Shown: positions 23,929 through 32,731 of the stretch, piece by piece
How the letters are laid out: each line of letters opens with the position of its first letter
Numbering within the stretch: the stretch's first letter is position 1
Assembly (NCBI GenBank): GCA_902775555.1
Contig: CACYMQ010000011.1
Location: 38,104 to 102,103, forward strand
Source of the DNA: an uncultured Lachnospiraceae bacterium
GTDB lineage: Bacteria > Bacillota > Clostridia > Lachnospirales > Lachnospiraceae
DNA length: 64,000 nt
Reading direction: 5' to 3'
The notes under the pieces: model-generated
The model's input: only the letters and a program-made list of their open reading frames with translations
The model's database searches: none
Told to the model about the DNA's origin: nothing
Made by a program: the position numbers and the translations under genes

Positions 23929-25005
23929 ATGTTACTGAATATGATAATCGGCGGCATCGGAGCTGTGCTTATCATCGCAGCCATCGCCCTGGGCGTGAGA
24001 CTGGGAGTGACCGGAAAGGTGACTCCGAAGAAAAAAGGTGATGAGACAGTGATCGAAGTGGGAGAGGCGAAAGGGACGAAGACGATCCCTATCGTGATGG
24101 GATGCTTTGGCCTGGTCCTTGTCATTTTCTCTCTGTCCTTTACCATCATCCCCACCGGCTTCACCGGTGTACGGGTGACCTTCGGTCAGGTAGAGCAGAA
24201 TACCCTGCCACATGGTTTTAATTTCCATCTGCCGCTGATCCAGGAAATCGTGACGGTCAACAATAAGCAGCAGGACATCAAGTTCGACAACCCCATCACC
24301 TCCGAGACCAGTGAGCGTAACGAGGTGACCTTCCAGGGGATCACGGTGACCTATCAGATCAACCCCGAGAAGTCGGCGTGGATCTATGCAAATGTAACGA
24401 ATTACGAGCAGGGTCTGGTAAATGAGTCCCTGGTGGCATCCTCCATCAAGACCTCATCCAAGACACTGTCTCCGGTGGACTGTACCAACCGCAGTATCCT
24501 TGAGCCCATAGCAAAGGATAATATCCAGAAATCCCTGGATGAGAAGTATGGTCAGCAGGTGGTCTATGTGAACAAGGTCGTGATCTCCGATGCTACATTT
24601 GATACGGAGTATGATCAGAAGATCGCGAAGAAGCAGCAGGCGCAGATCGATTACGAGACGCAGCAGATCGAGAACAAGAAGAATATCGAGAAGGCACAGG
24701 CGGATGCTGAAGTACGGAAGACCCAGGCGGAAGCGGAAGGTAAGGCAAAGGTGATAGCGGCAGAGGCAGAGGCGGATGCGAACCGGAAGCTGTCCGAGTC
24801 CATCGACGCAAATGTGCTTCGCCACAAATACTATGAGACCTGGGACGGAAAGCTCCCGACGACGCTTGTAGGTGATGATGCCGCACAGGTGATGCTGGAA
24901 GTCGGAACCGGTGAGGACACTTCAAAGAAGCAGACCACACCCACGACCCAGGCAACTACCCAGCAGTCGACGACCGAGAGCACCGAGGCACCGGCAGGGG
25001 AGTAA
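23929..25005 (+). CDS. SPFH/band 7 (prohibitin-like) membrane protein
   Basis: 358 residues. Two hydrophobic segments near the N-terminus (about 4-24 and 53-73), then the SPFH domain beginning GFTGVRVTFGQVEQNTLPHG. A long charged coiled coil rich in QAQIDYETQQ and AEAEGKAKVIAAEAEADAN follows, with a Thr/Gln-rich disordered tail. SPFH proteins oligomerise on membranes and organise microdomains or protease complexes. It follows the superoxide reductase by 13 bp and is probably co-transcribed. Confidence 0.85.
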   Translation: MLLNMIIGGIGAVLIIAAIALGVRLGVTGKVTPKKKGDETVIEVGEAKGTKTIPIVMGCFGLVLVIFSLSFTIIPTGFTGVRVTFGQVEQNTLPHGFNFHLPLIQEIVTVNNKQQDIKFDNPITSETSERNEVTFQGITVTYQINPEKSAWIYANVTNYEQGLVNESLVASSIKTSSKTLSPVDCTNRSILEPIAKDNIQKSLDEKYGQQVVYVNKVVISDATFDTEYDQKIAKKQQAQIDYETQQIENKKNIEKAQADAEVRKTQAEAEGKAKVIAAEAEADANRKLSESIDANVLRHKYYETWDGKLPTTLVGDDAAQVMLEVGTGEDTSKKQTTPTTQATTQQSTTESTEAPAGE

Positions 25006-25083
25006 GACATTTCCGGGGATGGATATCCATGAGCATCTGGCCTCGCACGGCAGCCATGGATGGTTACCTGCGGGGAATAGCTC

Positions 25084-25112
25084 TTGCATCTGAATCGGGA
25101 TGGGTTTATAAT
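25084..25112 (+). promoter_or_regulatory. Promoter of small lipoprotein gene
   Basis: TTGCAT (25084-25089), 17-bp spacer, perfect TATAAT (25107-25112). Confidence 0.75.
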
Positions 25113-25155
25113 CGTGTCTGAAATATTACCCTGAGGGGGGAACGGAGGTTAGGAT

Positions 25156-25503
25156 ATGAAGAAGTTTACGAAGAAACTGGTGGTTGTTCTTTGCCTGATG
25201 ATGCTGGCGACCGCTATGGTTGGCTGTGGCGGCAAGACCGATGCTGTTACAGGCTCATGGAAGCAGACCGATGAGGTGGACGGAAACTGGACCTTCACTT
25301 TCAGCGATGGAAGCAAGGTGAAGTTCGTCGGCGAAACCACAGGGTTTGAGAGCGAAGGAACCTACAAGTTGGATGAGACAAATAAGAAGCTCACCGTTAC
25401 GCTTGAGAAGTGGGATGCTCCGAAGGAGTTTGATTACACGCTCGATGGGAACACACTGGATCTGACCGAGACATATACACATTATCATCTGATCAAGCAG
25501 TAA
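25156..25503 (+). CDS. Small secreted lipoprotein
   Basis: 115 residues. Signal peptide KKFTKKLVVVLCLMMLATA with lipobox MVGC (Cys at 24) indicates lipid anchoring. The mature part (TGSWKQTDEVDG...LDLTETYTHYHLIKQ) alternates short strands as in lipocalin-like or DUF-type beta barrels of Clostridia. Function unknown. It has its own promoter and terminator. Confidence 0.75.
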   Translation: MKKFTKKLVVVLCLMMLATAMVGCGGKTDAVTGSWKQTDEVDGNWTFTFSDGSKVKFVGETTGFESEGTYKLDETNKKLTVTLEKWDAPKEFDYTLDGNTLDLTETYTHYHLIKQ

Positions 25504-25534
25504 ACGGCTTCTTGGATGATCCGGAGGCGTAGAG

Positions 25535-25575
25535 GTCTCTGCCCGGGGGAGGTAACTTCGGGCAGAGACTTTTTC
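25535..25575 (+). terminator. Rho-independent terminator
   Basis: GTCTCTGCCCG (25535-25545) pairs with CGGGCAGAGAC (25559-25569), followed by TTTTT. Confidence 0.92.
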
Positions 25576-25577
25576 TG

Positions 25578-25606
25578 TTGACACTCCGGCACTTGCGTGC
25601 GAAAAT
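25578..25606 (+). promoter_or_regulatory. Possible promoter of aminotransferase gene
   Basis: Perfect TTGACA at 25578-25583, 17-bp spacer, GAAAAT at 25601-25606. It begins right after the preceding terminator. Confidence 0.6.
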
Positions 25607-25659
25607 GTAGCGTAAGATTTTTGACCCCCGATCCCAAAGGGGGAAAGGAGACGACGTCA

Positions 25660-26880
25660 ATGAGAGTATTTGAAAAATCCCTGAAGTTGAATAATGTATG
25701 CTATGATATCCGCGGTCCGGTCATGGACGAAGCCAACCGGATGCAGGCGGCGGGAGAGAAGGTCCTGAAGCTGAATATCGGAAATCCGGCACCCTTCGGG
25801 TTCCGTGCACCGGAATCCCTGGTGGAGCATATGGCAAAGGAACTGGTCAATAACGAGGGATACTCTGACTCCAAGGGTCTGGCGGAAGCCAGGGAAGCCA
25901 TTGTGAAATACGATGAGAAGAAAGGGATCCATGGAGTAACTCCGAATGATATCTATACCGGGAACGGAGTCAGCGAGCTGATCACCATGTCCATGCAGGG
26001 ACTGCTGGATTACGGGGATGAGATCCTGGTGCCTGCACCGGATTATCCGCTCTGGACCGCCTCCGTTACACTGGCGGGTGGAACTGCGGTACATTATATC
26101 TGTGATGAAGAAGCGGGCTGGTATCCTGATCTGGAGGATATCCGGCGGAAGATCACGCCCAGGACCAAGGGAATCGTGATCATTAACCCCAACAATCCGA
26201 CGGGTGCCCTGTATCCGGAGGATCTGCTGCGGGAGATCGTGGCAATGGCTGAGAAGAATGACCTCATCATTTTCGCGGATGAGATCTATGACCGCCTCGT
26301 CATGGACGGGAAGAAGCATGTGTCGATCGCAAGTCTGGCACCGGAATGCCTGTGTCTCACATTTAACGGACTTTCCAAGTCGCACCTGATCGCAGGCTAC
26401 CGTGTAGGCTGGGTATCCGTATCCGGTGACAAGTCGAATGCGAAGGGCTATATCGAAGGGCTGAACCTGCTGTCCTCGATGCGTCTCTGCTCCAATGTAC
26501 CGGCGCAGTCCCTGATCGCTCCGGCACTGAAAATGATGGAGGAGACGGATGAGATGATCGCTCCCGGCGGCCGGGTATATGAGCAGAGGGAGTATATCTA
26601 CAACGCGGTCAATGACATACCGGGAATGAGTGCAGTGAAGCCGGAAGCGGCATTTTATATCTTCCCGAAGCTGGATATAAAGAAGTTCAATATCAAGGAT
26701 GATGAACGGTTCGTCCTGGATCTGCTCAAGGATAAGAAGATCCTGCTGACGCATGGAGGCGGGTTCCATTGGGAGCAGCCGGATCATTTCCGGATCGTAT
26801 ATCTGCCGGACATGGATACACTGGAAACCGCCATGGAACAGATGAAGGACTTCCTGGCGGATTACCATCAGGTATGCTGA
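25660..26880 (+). CDS. PLP-dependent aminotransferase (AlaA-like, class I)
   Basis: 406 residues from ATG 25660 with AAAGGAG upstream; the longer frame from 25597 overlaps the promoter. Fold-type I hallmarks: NIGNPAPFGF, GNGVSELI, PAPDYPLW, INPNNPTGALY, FADEIYDRL, PLP lysine K240 in GLSKSHLIAGYRVGW, and FRIVYLPD near the end. The sequence resembles alanine-forming enzymes (AlaA/AlaT), which move amino groups between glutamate and pyruvate. Followed by R2 repeats. Confidence 0.88.
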   Translation: MRVFEKSLKLNNVCYDIRGPVMDEANRMQAAGEKVLKLNIGNPAPFGFRAPESLVEHMAKELVNNEGYSDSKGLAEAREAIVKYDEKKGIHGVTPNDIYTGNGVSELITMSMQGLLDYGDEILVPAPDYPLWTASVTLAGGTAVHYICDEEAGWYPDLEDIRRKITPRTKGIVIINPNNPTGALYPEDLLREIVAMAEKNDLIIFADEIYDRLVMDGKKHVSIASLAPECLCLTFNGLSKSHLIAGYRVGWVSVSGDKSNAKGYIEGLNLLSSMRLCSNVPAQSLIAPALKMMEETDEMIAPGGRVYEQREYIYNAVNDIPGMSAVKPEAAFYIFPKLDIKKFNIKDDERFVLDLLKDKKILLTHGGGFHWEQPDHFRIVYLPDMDTLETAMEQMKDFLADYHQVC

Positions 26881-26888
26881 CACAATCT

Positions 26889-27087
26889 GTCATCCTGAGC
26901 GAAGCGAAGGATCCATGAACGCAAGATTCTTCGTCGCTACGCGCCTCAGAATGACACGCGGGTGTCATCCTGAGCGAAGCCGATGTCATCCTGAGCGAAG
27001 CGAAGGATCTTGGACCGAAAGATTCTTCGTCGCTACGCTCCTCAGAATGACACAATCTGTCATCCTGAGCGAAGCGAAGGATCTTAG
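26889..27087. repeat. R2 repeat cluster
   Basis: Several units: TGTCATCCTGAGCGAAGCG-AAGGATC, an inner 10-15 nt, then AAGATTCTTCGTCGCTACGC and CTCAGAATGACA, in the order full unit, half unit, full unit, half unit. Each full unit folds as an imperfect hairpin. It lies between the aminotransferase and HAD genes. Confidence 0.9.
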
Positions 27088-27117
27088 GAAGGATCATAAT
27101 TTGGAGAGAAAGATAAC

Positions 27118-27942
27118 ATGGAGAAGAAACTGCTGGTCCTGGACATCGACGGGACGCTTGTAAATGATAAAAAGGAGATCACGCCCCGGACGAAGGAAGC
27201 CTTGTTTCAGGTCATGGAACGGGGGCACAGCGTGATGATCGCATCCGGACGCCCCACCCCGGGCGTGCAGAAATACGTGGATGAACTGAAGCTGGCGGAA
27301 TACGGGGGATATGTGCTGACATACAACGGAGCCAGGGTTCAGGACTGCAGTACCGGTAAGGAGCTGTACGAGAAGAAGCTTTCGAATTCCCTGCTGCGGC
27401 CGATCTATGAATATGCGGAGGCGCATGATCTCGGCATCATTACCTATCAGCAGGATATGACGAAGGAACCCCAGGTCCTTTCCGGCCGCAGGCTGGATGA
27501 ATGGATCCTTCTGGAGGCGCGGATCAACCGCCTGACTGCGGGGGTCTGTGAGAACTTCCTGAATTATGTTAACTACGATATCTATAAAATACTTCTGACC
27601 GCAGACCCGGAGAAGTCCGGGCAGTACATGAAAGAACTGCAGGAGATGTTCGGAGCTTCGGCAAATGTGATGCGTTCCGAGGCTTTCTTTATCGAGGTAA
27701 CAGCGCGGAATATCGACAAGGCCCGGACGCTGAAGAAGGTGATCGGCCCCATCGGTGTATCCCAGAGCAATACCATCTGCTGCGGAGACGCCTTCAATGA
27801 CATCACCATGGTGGAGTATGCCGGTATCGGCGTGGCGATGGGAAATGCGAAGCCGGAGGTGAAGGCGGTGGCGGACTACATCACCGCATCCAATGAGGAG
27901 GACGGCATCGCCGAGGTAGTGGAGCATTTTCTTCTTGACTGA
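27118..27942 (+). CDS. Cof-type HAD hydrolase
   Basis: 274 residues. HAD motif I LDIDGTLVND, motif II MIASGRP, motif III Lys around KARTLKKV and motif IV GDAFNDITMVEYAG; the large C2B cap (about 85-190) is that of Cof/YbhA-type sugar-phosphate or cofactor phosphatases. Physiological substrate unknown. It is followed by the ATP synthase promoter. Confidence 0.88.
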   Translation: MEKKLLVLDIDGTLVNDKKEITPRTKEALFQVMERGHSVMIASGRPTPGVQKYVDELKLAEYGGYVLTYNGARVQDCSTGKELYEKKLSNSLLRPIYEYAEAHDLGIITYQQDMTKEPQVLSGRRLDEWILLEARINRLTAGVCENFLNYVNYDIYKILLTADPEKSGQYMKELQEMFGASANVMRSEAFFIEVTARNIDKARTLKKVIGPIGVSQSNTICCGDAFNDITMVEYAGIGVAMGNAKPEVKAVADYITASNEEDGIAEVVEHFLLD

Positions 27943-27987
27943 TGGGGAATTTTTCTACAAATGTAGGAATTTGTAACCTCTTTTTGG

Positions 27988-28016
27988 TTGATAATCAAAG
28001 GAAAGCATATTATAAT
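27988..28016 (+). promoter_or_regulatory. Promoter of the ATP synthase operon
   Basis: TTGATA (27988-27993), 17-bp spacer, TATAAT (28011-28016), about 50 bp before the first gene. A short hairpin CTACAAATGTAG (27956-27967) lies just upstream. Confidence 0.8.
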
Positions 28017-28064
28017 AGTTCTGTTGCGGTTTTCGGACCGGTCAGGATGTAAAGGAGTGAAGCA

Positions 28065-28370
28065 ATGAAGGAGAAGAGGGAGGTTTTTGAGATCCTTTTC
28101 CTGATCCTGCAGGTGGGGATCACGATGCTGGTTACCGTCGGCCTGTGCTTTACCATCGGCATCCTGTTGGATAAATATCTGGGGACACATCTGCTCTGGG
28201 TGTTTATCGTGCTGGGGATCCTCAGCGGATACCGGGCCGTTTACCTGTTGATCCGCAGATACATCAAAGGGAGTGCGAATGGAAGAAACCAACCGGAATG
28301 GGCGAAGAAAGCTTTTCATTCGGATGACGAGGATCCGGAGGGAACGGGTAGCGGGGAGGACCCTCGCTGA
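28065..28370 (+). CDS. AtpZ/AtpI-like small membrane protein
   Basis: 101 residues, AAGGAGTG upstream. Two helices (about 13-33 and 45-64) with GILLDKYLGTHLLWVFIVLG between, matching AtpZ (putative F0F1-ATPase-associated, Ca/Mg transporter-related) proteins that head Firmicute ATP synthase operons. The tail is acidic and disordered. It overlaps the next gene by about 90 bp in another frame. Confidence 0.8.
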   Translation: MKEKREVFEILFLILQVGITMLVTVGLCFTIGILLDKYLGTHLLWVFIVLGILSGYRAVYLLIRRYIKGSANGRNQPEWAKKAFHSDDEDPEGTGSGEDPR

Positions 28371-28845
28371 ACTGATCTTTGGGATCATCCTGGTTTCTGC
28401 GGTACTGGCAGTGATCGGAGGGATCTTCCTCCCGGGAAGATGGTTCTTCCTGGCCGGCCTTCTGGTGGGGGCTGTGGCAGCGATCCTGCTGGTCATCAAT
28501 ATGTATGATACCATCGATGCAGCTCTGAATATGACAGAGAAGCGGGCGAGATCCTACGGCTCATTACACGGAGTCCTGAGGATCCTGGCAACCGGCGTTA
28601 TGCTGGGGGTCGCCGTATGGATCGATGTATACGCTTTTGTCGGTGCGGCACTGGGCGTGGCATCCTTGAAGGTGTCGGGTCTTCTGCATATGCCGATCGC
28701 AAAATTATTCGCCGTATTTCTTCCCGAAGAGGAGGAGAAAAAGGACGGGATCGTCTATCATACGGGCACCCCGTCAGGCATGACACAGAGTGGAAAGGTC
28801 TCCCGTACGCTGCCCCCGGGTATATCGGACGAGGAGGAGCTTTAA
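28279..28845 (+). CDS. ATP synthase subunit I-like protein
   Basis: 188 residues from ATG 28279 (GGGAG upstream; GTG at 28273 also possible). Four helices (about 32-52, 57-77, 98-116, 118-138), basic N-terminus RRKLFIRMTRIRRE. Position just before atpB and topology fit AtpI, which helps assemble the c-ring. The C-terminal 35 residues are polar and unusual. Similarity is weak, as usual for AtpI. Confidence 0.65.
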   Translation: MEETNRNGRRKLFIRMTRIRRERVAGRTLAELIFGIILVSAVLAVIGGIFLPGRWFFLAGLLVGAVAAILLVINMYDTIDAALNMTEKRARSYGSLHGVLRILATGVMLGVAVWIDVYAFVGAALGVASLKVSGLLHMPIAKLFAVFLPEEEEKKDGIVYHTGTPSGMTQSGKVSRTLPPGISDEEEL

Positions 28846-28865
28846 TTTAAGGAGGAAGAAGTTCA

Positions 28866-29609
28866 GTGGTACTTGGACCCACCGCCATCGGGACCCCAGT
28901 GATCCTGGAAGATGCGGACTTCTACATACACGAGTTTTATCCGGTTGATTTCTTCGGAACCACCGTGCATATCACAACTACACATATCTGTACGATCATC
29001 GTTGTTGCGGTGATCATGATCCTCACCCTGTTTCTCCGGCATGCCTTCTTTAAGGCGGAAAGAGAGGGCAGGATGACCACCGCTTCCACACTCGTGGAAA
29101 TGGGCGTGGATGCATTGACACATTTCGTGGAGGATTCCCTCGGGAAGAAGGGAGCAAAGCACTACATCAACTATATCGGTGTGCTGTTCCTTTATATTTT
29201 CTTCTGCAATACATCGGGAATCTTCGGGCTCCGGCCGCCTACCGCGGATTACGGCACGCCCCTATGCCTTGCGCTGATCACATGGGTCATGATCATGTAT
29301 GCGGATATCCGCTACAACAAGCTGGACATGGTGAAGGACCTCTTCCGGCCGTTCCCCCTGTTCTTTCCGATGAATGTGATCAGTATGTTCTCGACACCGC
29401 TGTCCATGTCCCTCCGTCTCTTCGGAAATGTCCTGGGCGGTACGGTGCTGATGGCCCTGTTCTACGGCATGCTGCCGTGGTTCGTAAAGCTGGGTATCCC
29501 GGCTGCGTTGCATGTATACTTTGATATCTTCTCCGGAGCGATCCAGACGTATGTGTTCTGTATGCTGACTGTCACATTTGTGGCGAACAAGAGGGAAGCT
29601 GTAGAGTAG
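28866..29609 (+). CDS. atpB: F0 ATP synthase subunit a
   Basis: 247 residues, GTG start after AAGGAGGAAG. Multi-pass protein with the essential Arg in MSLRLFGNVLGG and the terminal GAIQTYVFCMLTVTF. Subunit a forms the ion half-channels beside the c-ring. The N-terminus is short and outside-facing. First structural gene of the standard a-c-b-delta-alpha-gamma-beta-epsilon order. Confidence 0.93.
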   Translation: MVLGPTAIGTPVILEDADFYIHEFYPVDFFGTTVHITTTHICTIIVVAVIMILTLFLRHAFFKAEREGRMTTASTLVEMGVDALTHFVEDSLGKKGAKHYINYIGVLFLYIFFCNTSGIFGLRPPTADYGTPLCLALITWVMIMYADIRYNKLDMVKDLFRPFPLFFPMNVISMFSTPLSMSLRLFGNVLGGTVLMALFYGMLPWFVKLGIPAALHVYFDIFSGAIQTYVFCMLTVTFVANKREAVE

Positions 29610-29653
29610 ATAGATTATGATTAACCATAATAAAGACATGGAGGAAAAGAAGT

Positions 29654-29914
29654 ATGGGAAACATTAACGGAAATGATCTGGTTCACGCTTTTTCCGCATT
29701 GGGTGCAGGAATTGCGGTTTGCTCAGGTATCGGTACCGGTATCGGTCAGGGAAATGCAGCCGGTCTCGGTGCGCAGGCAGTAGGACGTAATCCGGGTGCC
29801 AGAGGTACCATCATGTCTACGATGTTGCTGGGCCAGGCAGTTGCAGAGACCACCGGTCTTTATGGTCTGGTTGTTTCACTGCTGCTGATGTTCGTAAAGC
29901 CGTTTGATTCGTAA
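29654..29914 (+). CDS. atpE: F0 ATP synthase subunit c, Na+-type ligand pattern
   Basis: 86 residues, two helices. Ion site residues line up with the Na+-binding rotor of Ilyobacter tartaricus: Q32 (GIGQGN), V63, E65, and T66/T67 ([10 protein letters not shown]). H+-type rings usually lack this Gln and the Ser/Thr after Glu. The predicted coupling ion is therefore Na+, subject to test. Short N-terminal extension ([13 protein letters not shown]) without a signal peptide. Confidence 0.93.
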   Translation: MGNINGNDLVHAFSALGAGIAVCSGIGTGIGQGNAAGLGAQAVGRNPGARGTIMSTMLLGQAVAETTGLYGLVVSLLLMFVKPFDS

Positions 29915-29955
29915 GACGCGCCGTAGGAGTATAAAGAAAGGATAACGGTGACGAC

Positions 29956-30501
29956 ATGGTCGCAAATGGTGCAGTACTTGCAACCGGCCGTATCTTCGGA
30001 CTGGATAGTCAGCTGCTGTTCGACCTGCTCTTTCAGGGAGTTGCTGTCTTTGTCCTGTTTCTTTTTGTCGGATTCCTTCTCATCAATCCGGTGCGGAAGG
30101 CCCTGAAGAACAGACAGGATAAAGTGCAGAAGGATCGCGAGTCCGCAGAAAAGGACAAGAAGGACGCAGCGGAGCTGAAGGATCAGTATGAAGCGAAGCT
30201 CGCGGGAGTTGAGCAGGAGAAGCTGGAGATCCTCAGTGAGGCCAGAAGAAAAGCGGTTCGAAATGAAAATGATATCATAGATGAGGCGAAGGCCGAGGCC
30301 GGAAGGATCCGCGCTTCTGCAGAGCGGGAGGCTGCTTTGGAGAAGGAGAAGGTGAAGGAAGAGGTCCGTATGGAGATCATCGGAGTCGCTTCCGCCATGG
30401 CCGGCAAGATCGTAGATTCCGAAATGGATCCTGCAAAGCAGGAAGAGCTGCTGCAGGAAACCTTGGATGAGATAGGGGATGAAACATGGCAAAGCAAGTA
30501 A
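29956..30501 (+). CDS. atpF: F0 ATP synthase subunit b
   Basis: 181 residues. One N-terminal membrane helix (LLFQGVAVFVLFLFVGFLLI) and a long alanine/glutamate-rich coiled coil, the peripheral stalk. The NPVRKALKNRQDKV hinge is typical. It overlaps atpH by 16 bp. Confidence 0.93.
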   Translation: MVANGAVLATGRIFGLDSQLLFDLLFQGVAVFVLFLFVGFLLINPVRKALKNRQDKVQKDRESAEKDKKDAAELKDQYEAKLAGVEQEKLEILSEARRKAVRNENDIIDEAKAEAGRIRASAEREAALEKEKVKEEVRMEIIGVASAMAGKIVDSEMDPAKQEELLQETLDEIGDETWQSK

Positions 30502-31028
30502 GAACGGTATATGGATCCGCTCTTTTCTCTGCAGCCCTGGATGCCGGACGTCTGACACAGGTTCGTGAACAGGCGGAGACGATCCTTCAGGCACTGGAGG
30601 AGAATCCGGACTTTCTGCGCATCCTCAACCATCCCGAGATCGAAATGTCAGAGAAGACCGACATGGTGAATGCCGTCTTTGCGGGAAGTGCAGATAACCT
30701 GATCACGGGTGCCATTACCGCGCTCCTGGAGAAGGGGCACGGAAGAGAGCTTGCAAATGTGCTGGAGCGCTTTGTGGATCTGGCTCTGGAGGAAGAGAAG
30801 ATCGGAGTGGCAAGCGTGACCAGTGCCGTGCAGCTGACAGAGGATCAGAAGGAAAGGATCCGGAAGAAGCTGCTGGATACAACGGAATATACCGAGATGC
30901 GTGTGGAGTATTCCGTGGATCAAAAGCTCATCGGAGGACTGATCATACAGCTGGGAGACCGGGTGGTGGACAGCAGTCTTTCCTCAAAGCTGGCAAAGAT
31001 GCAGAGAGACCTGGAAGCAGGGATCTGA
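30486..31028 (+). CDS. atpH: F1 ATP synthase subunit delta
   Basis: 180 residues. YGSALFSAALDAGR at the N-terminus and VDQKLIGGLIIQLGDRVVDSS near the C-terminus are the OSCP/delta family marks. It connects the stator stalk to F1. After it comes a 14-bp tandem repeat array before atpA. Confidence 0.92.
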   Translation: MAKQVRTVYGSALFSAALDAGRLTQVREQAETILQALEENPDFLRILNHPEIEMSEKTDMVNAVFAGSADNLITGAITALLEKGHGRELANVLERFVDLALEEEKIGVASVTSAVQLTEDQKERIRKKLLDTTEYTEMRVEYSVDQKLIGGLIIQLGDRVVDSSLSSKLAKMQRDLEAGI

Positions 31029-31033
31029 CGGAC

Positions 31034-31131
31034 GACAGCGTGCGGATGACAGAGCACGGATGAGAGCGCGCGGGTGACAGCACGCGGATGAGAGTGTACG
31101 GGTGACAGCACGCGGATGAGAGTGTACGGGT
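31034..31131. repeat. Seven-copy 14-bp tandem repeat between atpH and atpA
   Basis: Exactly 98 bp, seven units of 14 bp with consensus GACAGCACGCGGAT. Units 4 and 6 are identical (GACAGCACGCGGAT), as are 5 and 7 (GAGAGTGTACGGGT), so a 28-bp pair has been duplicated. It lies wholly in the leader of atpA. Confidence 0.9.
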
Positions 31132-31201
31132 GATATCGTATGTCCGGTTTACGGGATCCGGAGTTCAGGGATCGAATCACAGAGAAAGGAACGACAAGTT
31201 C

Positions 31202-32707
31202 ATGCAATTAAAACCAGAAGAGCTTAGCTCGGTTATCAAAAAGCAGATAGAGAACTACAAGGTCAAGCTGGAAACTGCGGAGACCGGTACCGTCATTCAG
31301 GTGGCGGACGGTATCGCCAGGATCCACGGACTGGACAATGCCATGCAGGGTGAGCTTCTCCTTTTTCCGGGAGAGGTATACGGAATGGTCATGAACCTGG
31401 AGGAGGATAATGTAGGTTGTGTCCTTCTGGGTGACAGCCGGTCCATCAGCGAGGGTGATCTTGTAAAGACCACGGGACGCGTGGTTGAGGTTCCGGTAGG
31501 AGATGCCATGCTGGGCCGCGTAGTCAATGCGCTGGGTCAGCCCATCGATGACAAGGGACCCATCCAGACCACCAAGAGCCGCCGGATCGAGCGTGTGGCA
31601 CCGGGTGTTATCTCCCGGAAGTCTGTAGATACACCGCTTCAGACAGGTATCAAGGCAATCGATGCCATGGTTCCTATCGGAAGAGGACAGAGAGAGCTGA
31701 TCATCGGTGACCGCCAGACAGGAAAGACGGCCATTGCTCTCGATACCATTATCAACCAGAAGGGTCTGGACGTGTACTGCATTTACGTAGCCATCGGCCA
31801 GAAGGCATCTACGGTTGCAAATATCGTAAAGACTCTTACGGAATATGAAGCGATGAGCTATACCACCATCGTGGCTTCCACAGCCAGCGAGATGGCACCG
31901 CTTCAGTATATAGCACCCTATGCGGGCTGCGCCATCGGCGAAGAGTGGATGGAGGAAGGGAAGGACGTGCTGATCATTTATGATGATCTGTCCAAGCATG
32001 CCCAGGCATACCGTACCCTGTCCCTGCTCCTCAGGAGACCGCCGGGACGTGAGGCTTACCCGGGTGATGTCTTCTATCTGCACTCCAGACTGCTGGAGCG
32101 CGCAGCAAAGCTGTCCGATGAGCTGGGCGGCGGTTCCCTTACCGCACTTCCCATCATTGAGACCCAGGCCGGTGACGTATCGGCATATATTCCGACAAAT
32201 GTTATATCCATCACCGACGGCCAGATCTACCTGGAGACAGAGATGTTCAACTCCGGTTTCCGTCCTGCGGTAAACCCGGGACTTTCCGTATCCCGTGTAG
32301 GCGGGGCGGCACAGATCAAGGCCATGAAGAAGATCGCGGCACCGATCCGTGTGGAGCTGGCACAGTACCGTGAGCTTGCAGCCTTCTCCCAGTTCGGTTC
32401 CGAGCTGGATGATGATACGAAGGAGAAGCTGGCACAGGGCGAAAGGATCCGTCAGATCCTGGTACAGCCCCAGTTCAAGCCTCTTCCCGTTGAGAAGCAG
32501 ACAGCCATCATCTATGCGGCGGTCAAGCATTATCTGCTGGACATTTCCGTAGACCGGATCGCCGAGTTTGAGTCGGAGCTCTTTGAGTACATTTCCACAA
32601 ATGAGCCCGAGATCTTTACCCGTATCCGGGAAGAGAAGGTGATCGCAGACGATGTGGAACAGCTGCTGATCAAGGCCATTGAGGCTACAAAGGAAAAATT
32701 CAAGTGA
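31202..32707 (+). CDS. atpA: F1 ATP synthase subunit alpha
   Basis: 501 residues from ATG 31202 (AAAGGA upstream; a longer frame from 31130 lies in the repeat array). Walker [10 protein letters not shown], Walker [25 protein letters not shown], the N-terminal [15 protein letters not shown] helix binding delta. Non-catalytic nucleotide subunit of F1. Confidence 0.95.
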   Translation: MQLKPEELSSVIKKQIENYKVKLETAETGTVIQVADGIARIHGLDNAMQGELLLFPGEVYGMVMNLEEDNVGCVLLGDSRSISEGDLVKTTGRVVEVPVGDAMLGRVVNALGQPIDDKGPIQTTKSRRIERVAPGVISRKSVDTPLQTGIKAIDAMVPIGRGQRELIIGDRQTGKTAIALDTIINQKGLDVYCIYVAIGQKASTVANIVKTLTEYEAMSYTTIVASTASEMAPLQYIAPYAGCAIGEEWMEEGKDVLIIYDDLSKHAQAYRTLSLLLRRPPGREAYPGDVFYLHSRLLERAAKLSDELGGGSLTALPIIETQAGDVSAYIPTNVISITDGQIYLETEMFNSGFRPAVNPGLSVSRVGGAAQIKAMKKIAAPIRVELAQYRELAAFSQFGSELDDDTKEKLAQGERIRQILVQPQFKPLPVEKQTAIIYAAVKHYLLDISVDRIAEFESELFEYISTNEPEIFTRIREEKVIADDVEQLLIKAIEATKEKFK

Positions 32708-32731
32708 TTTAAGTGATCGGAGGATTGTCTT

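Noticed and set aside
31034-31131. Possible CRISPR array
   Set aside because: Units are 14 bp with no spacers; it is a simple tandem repeat.
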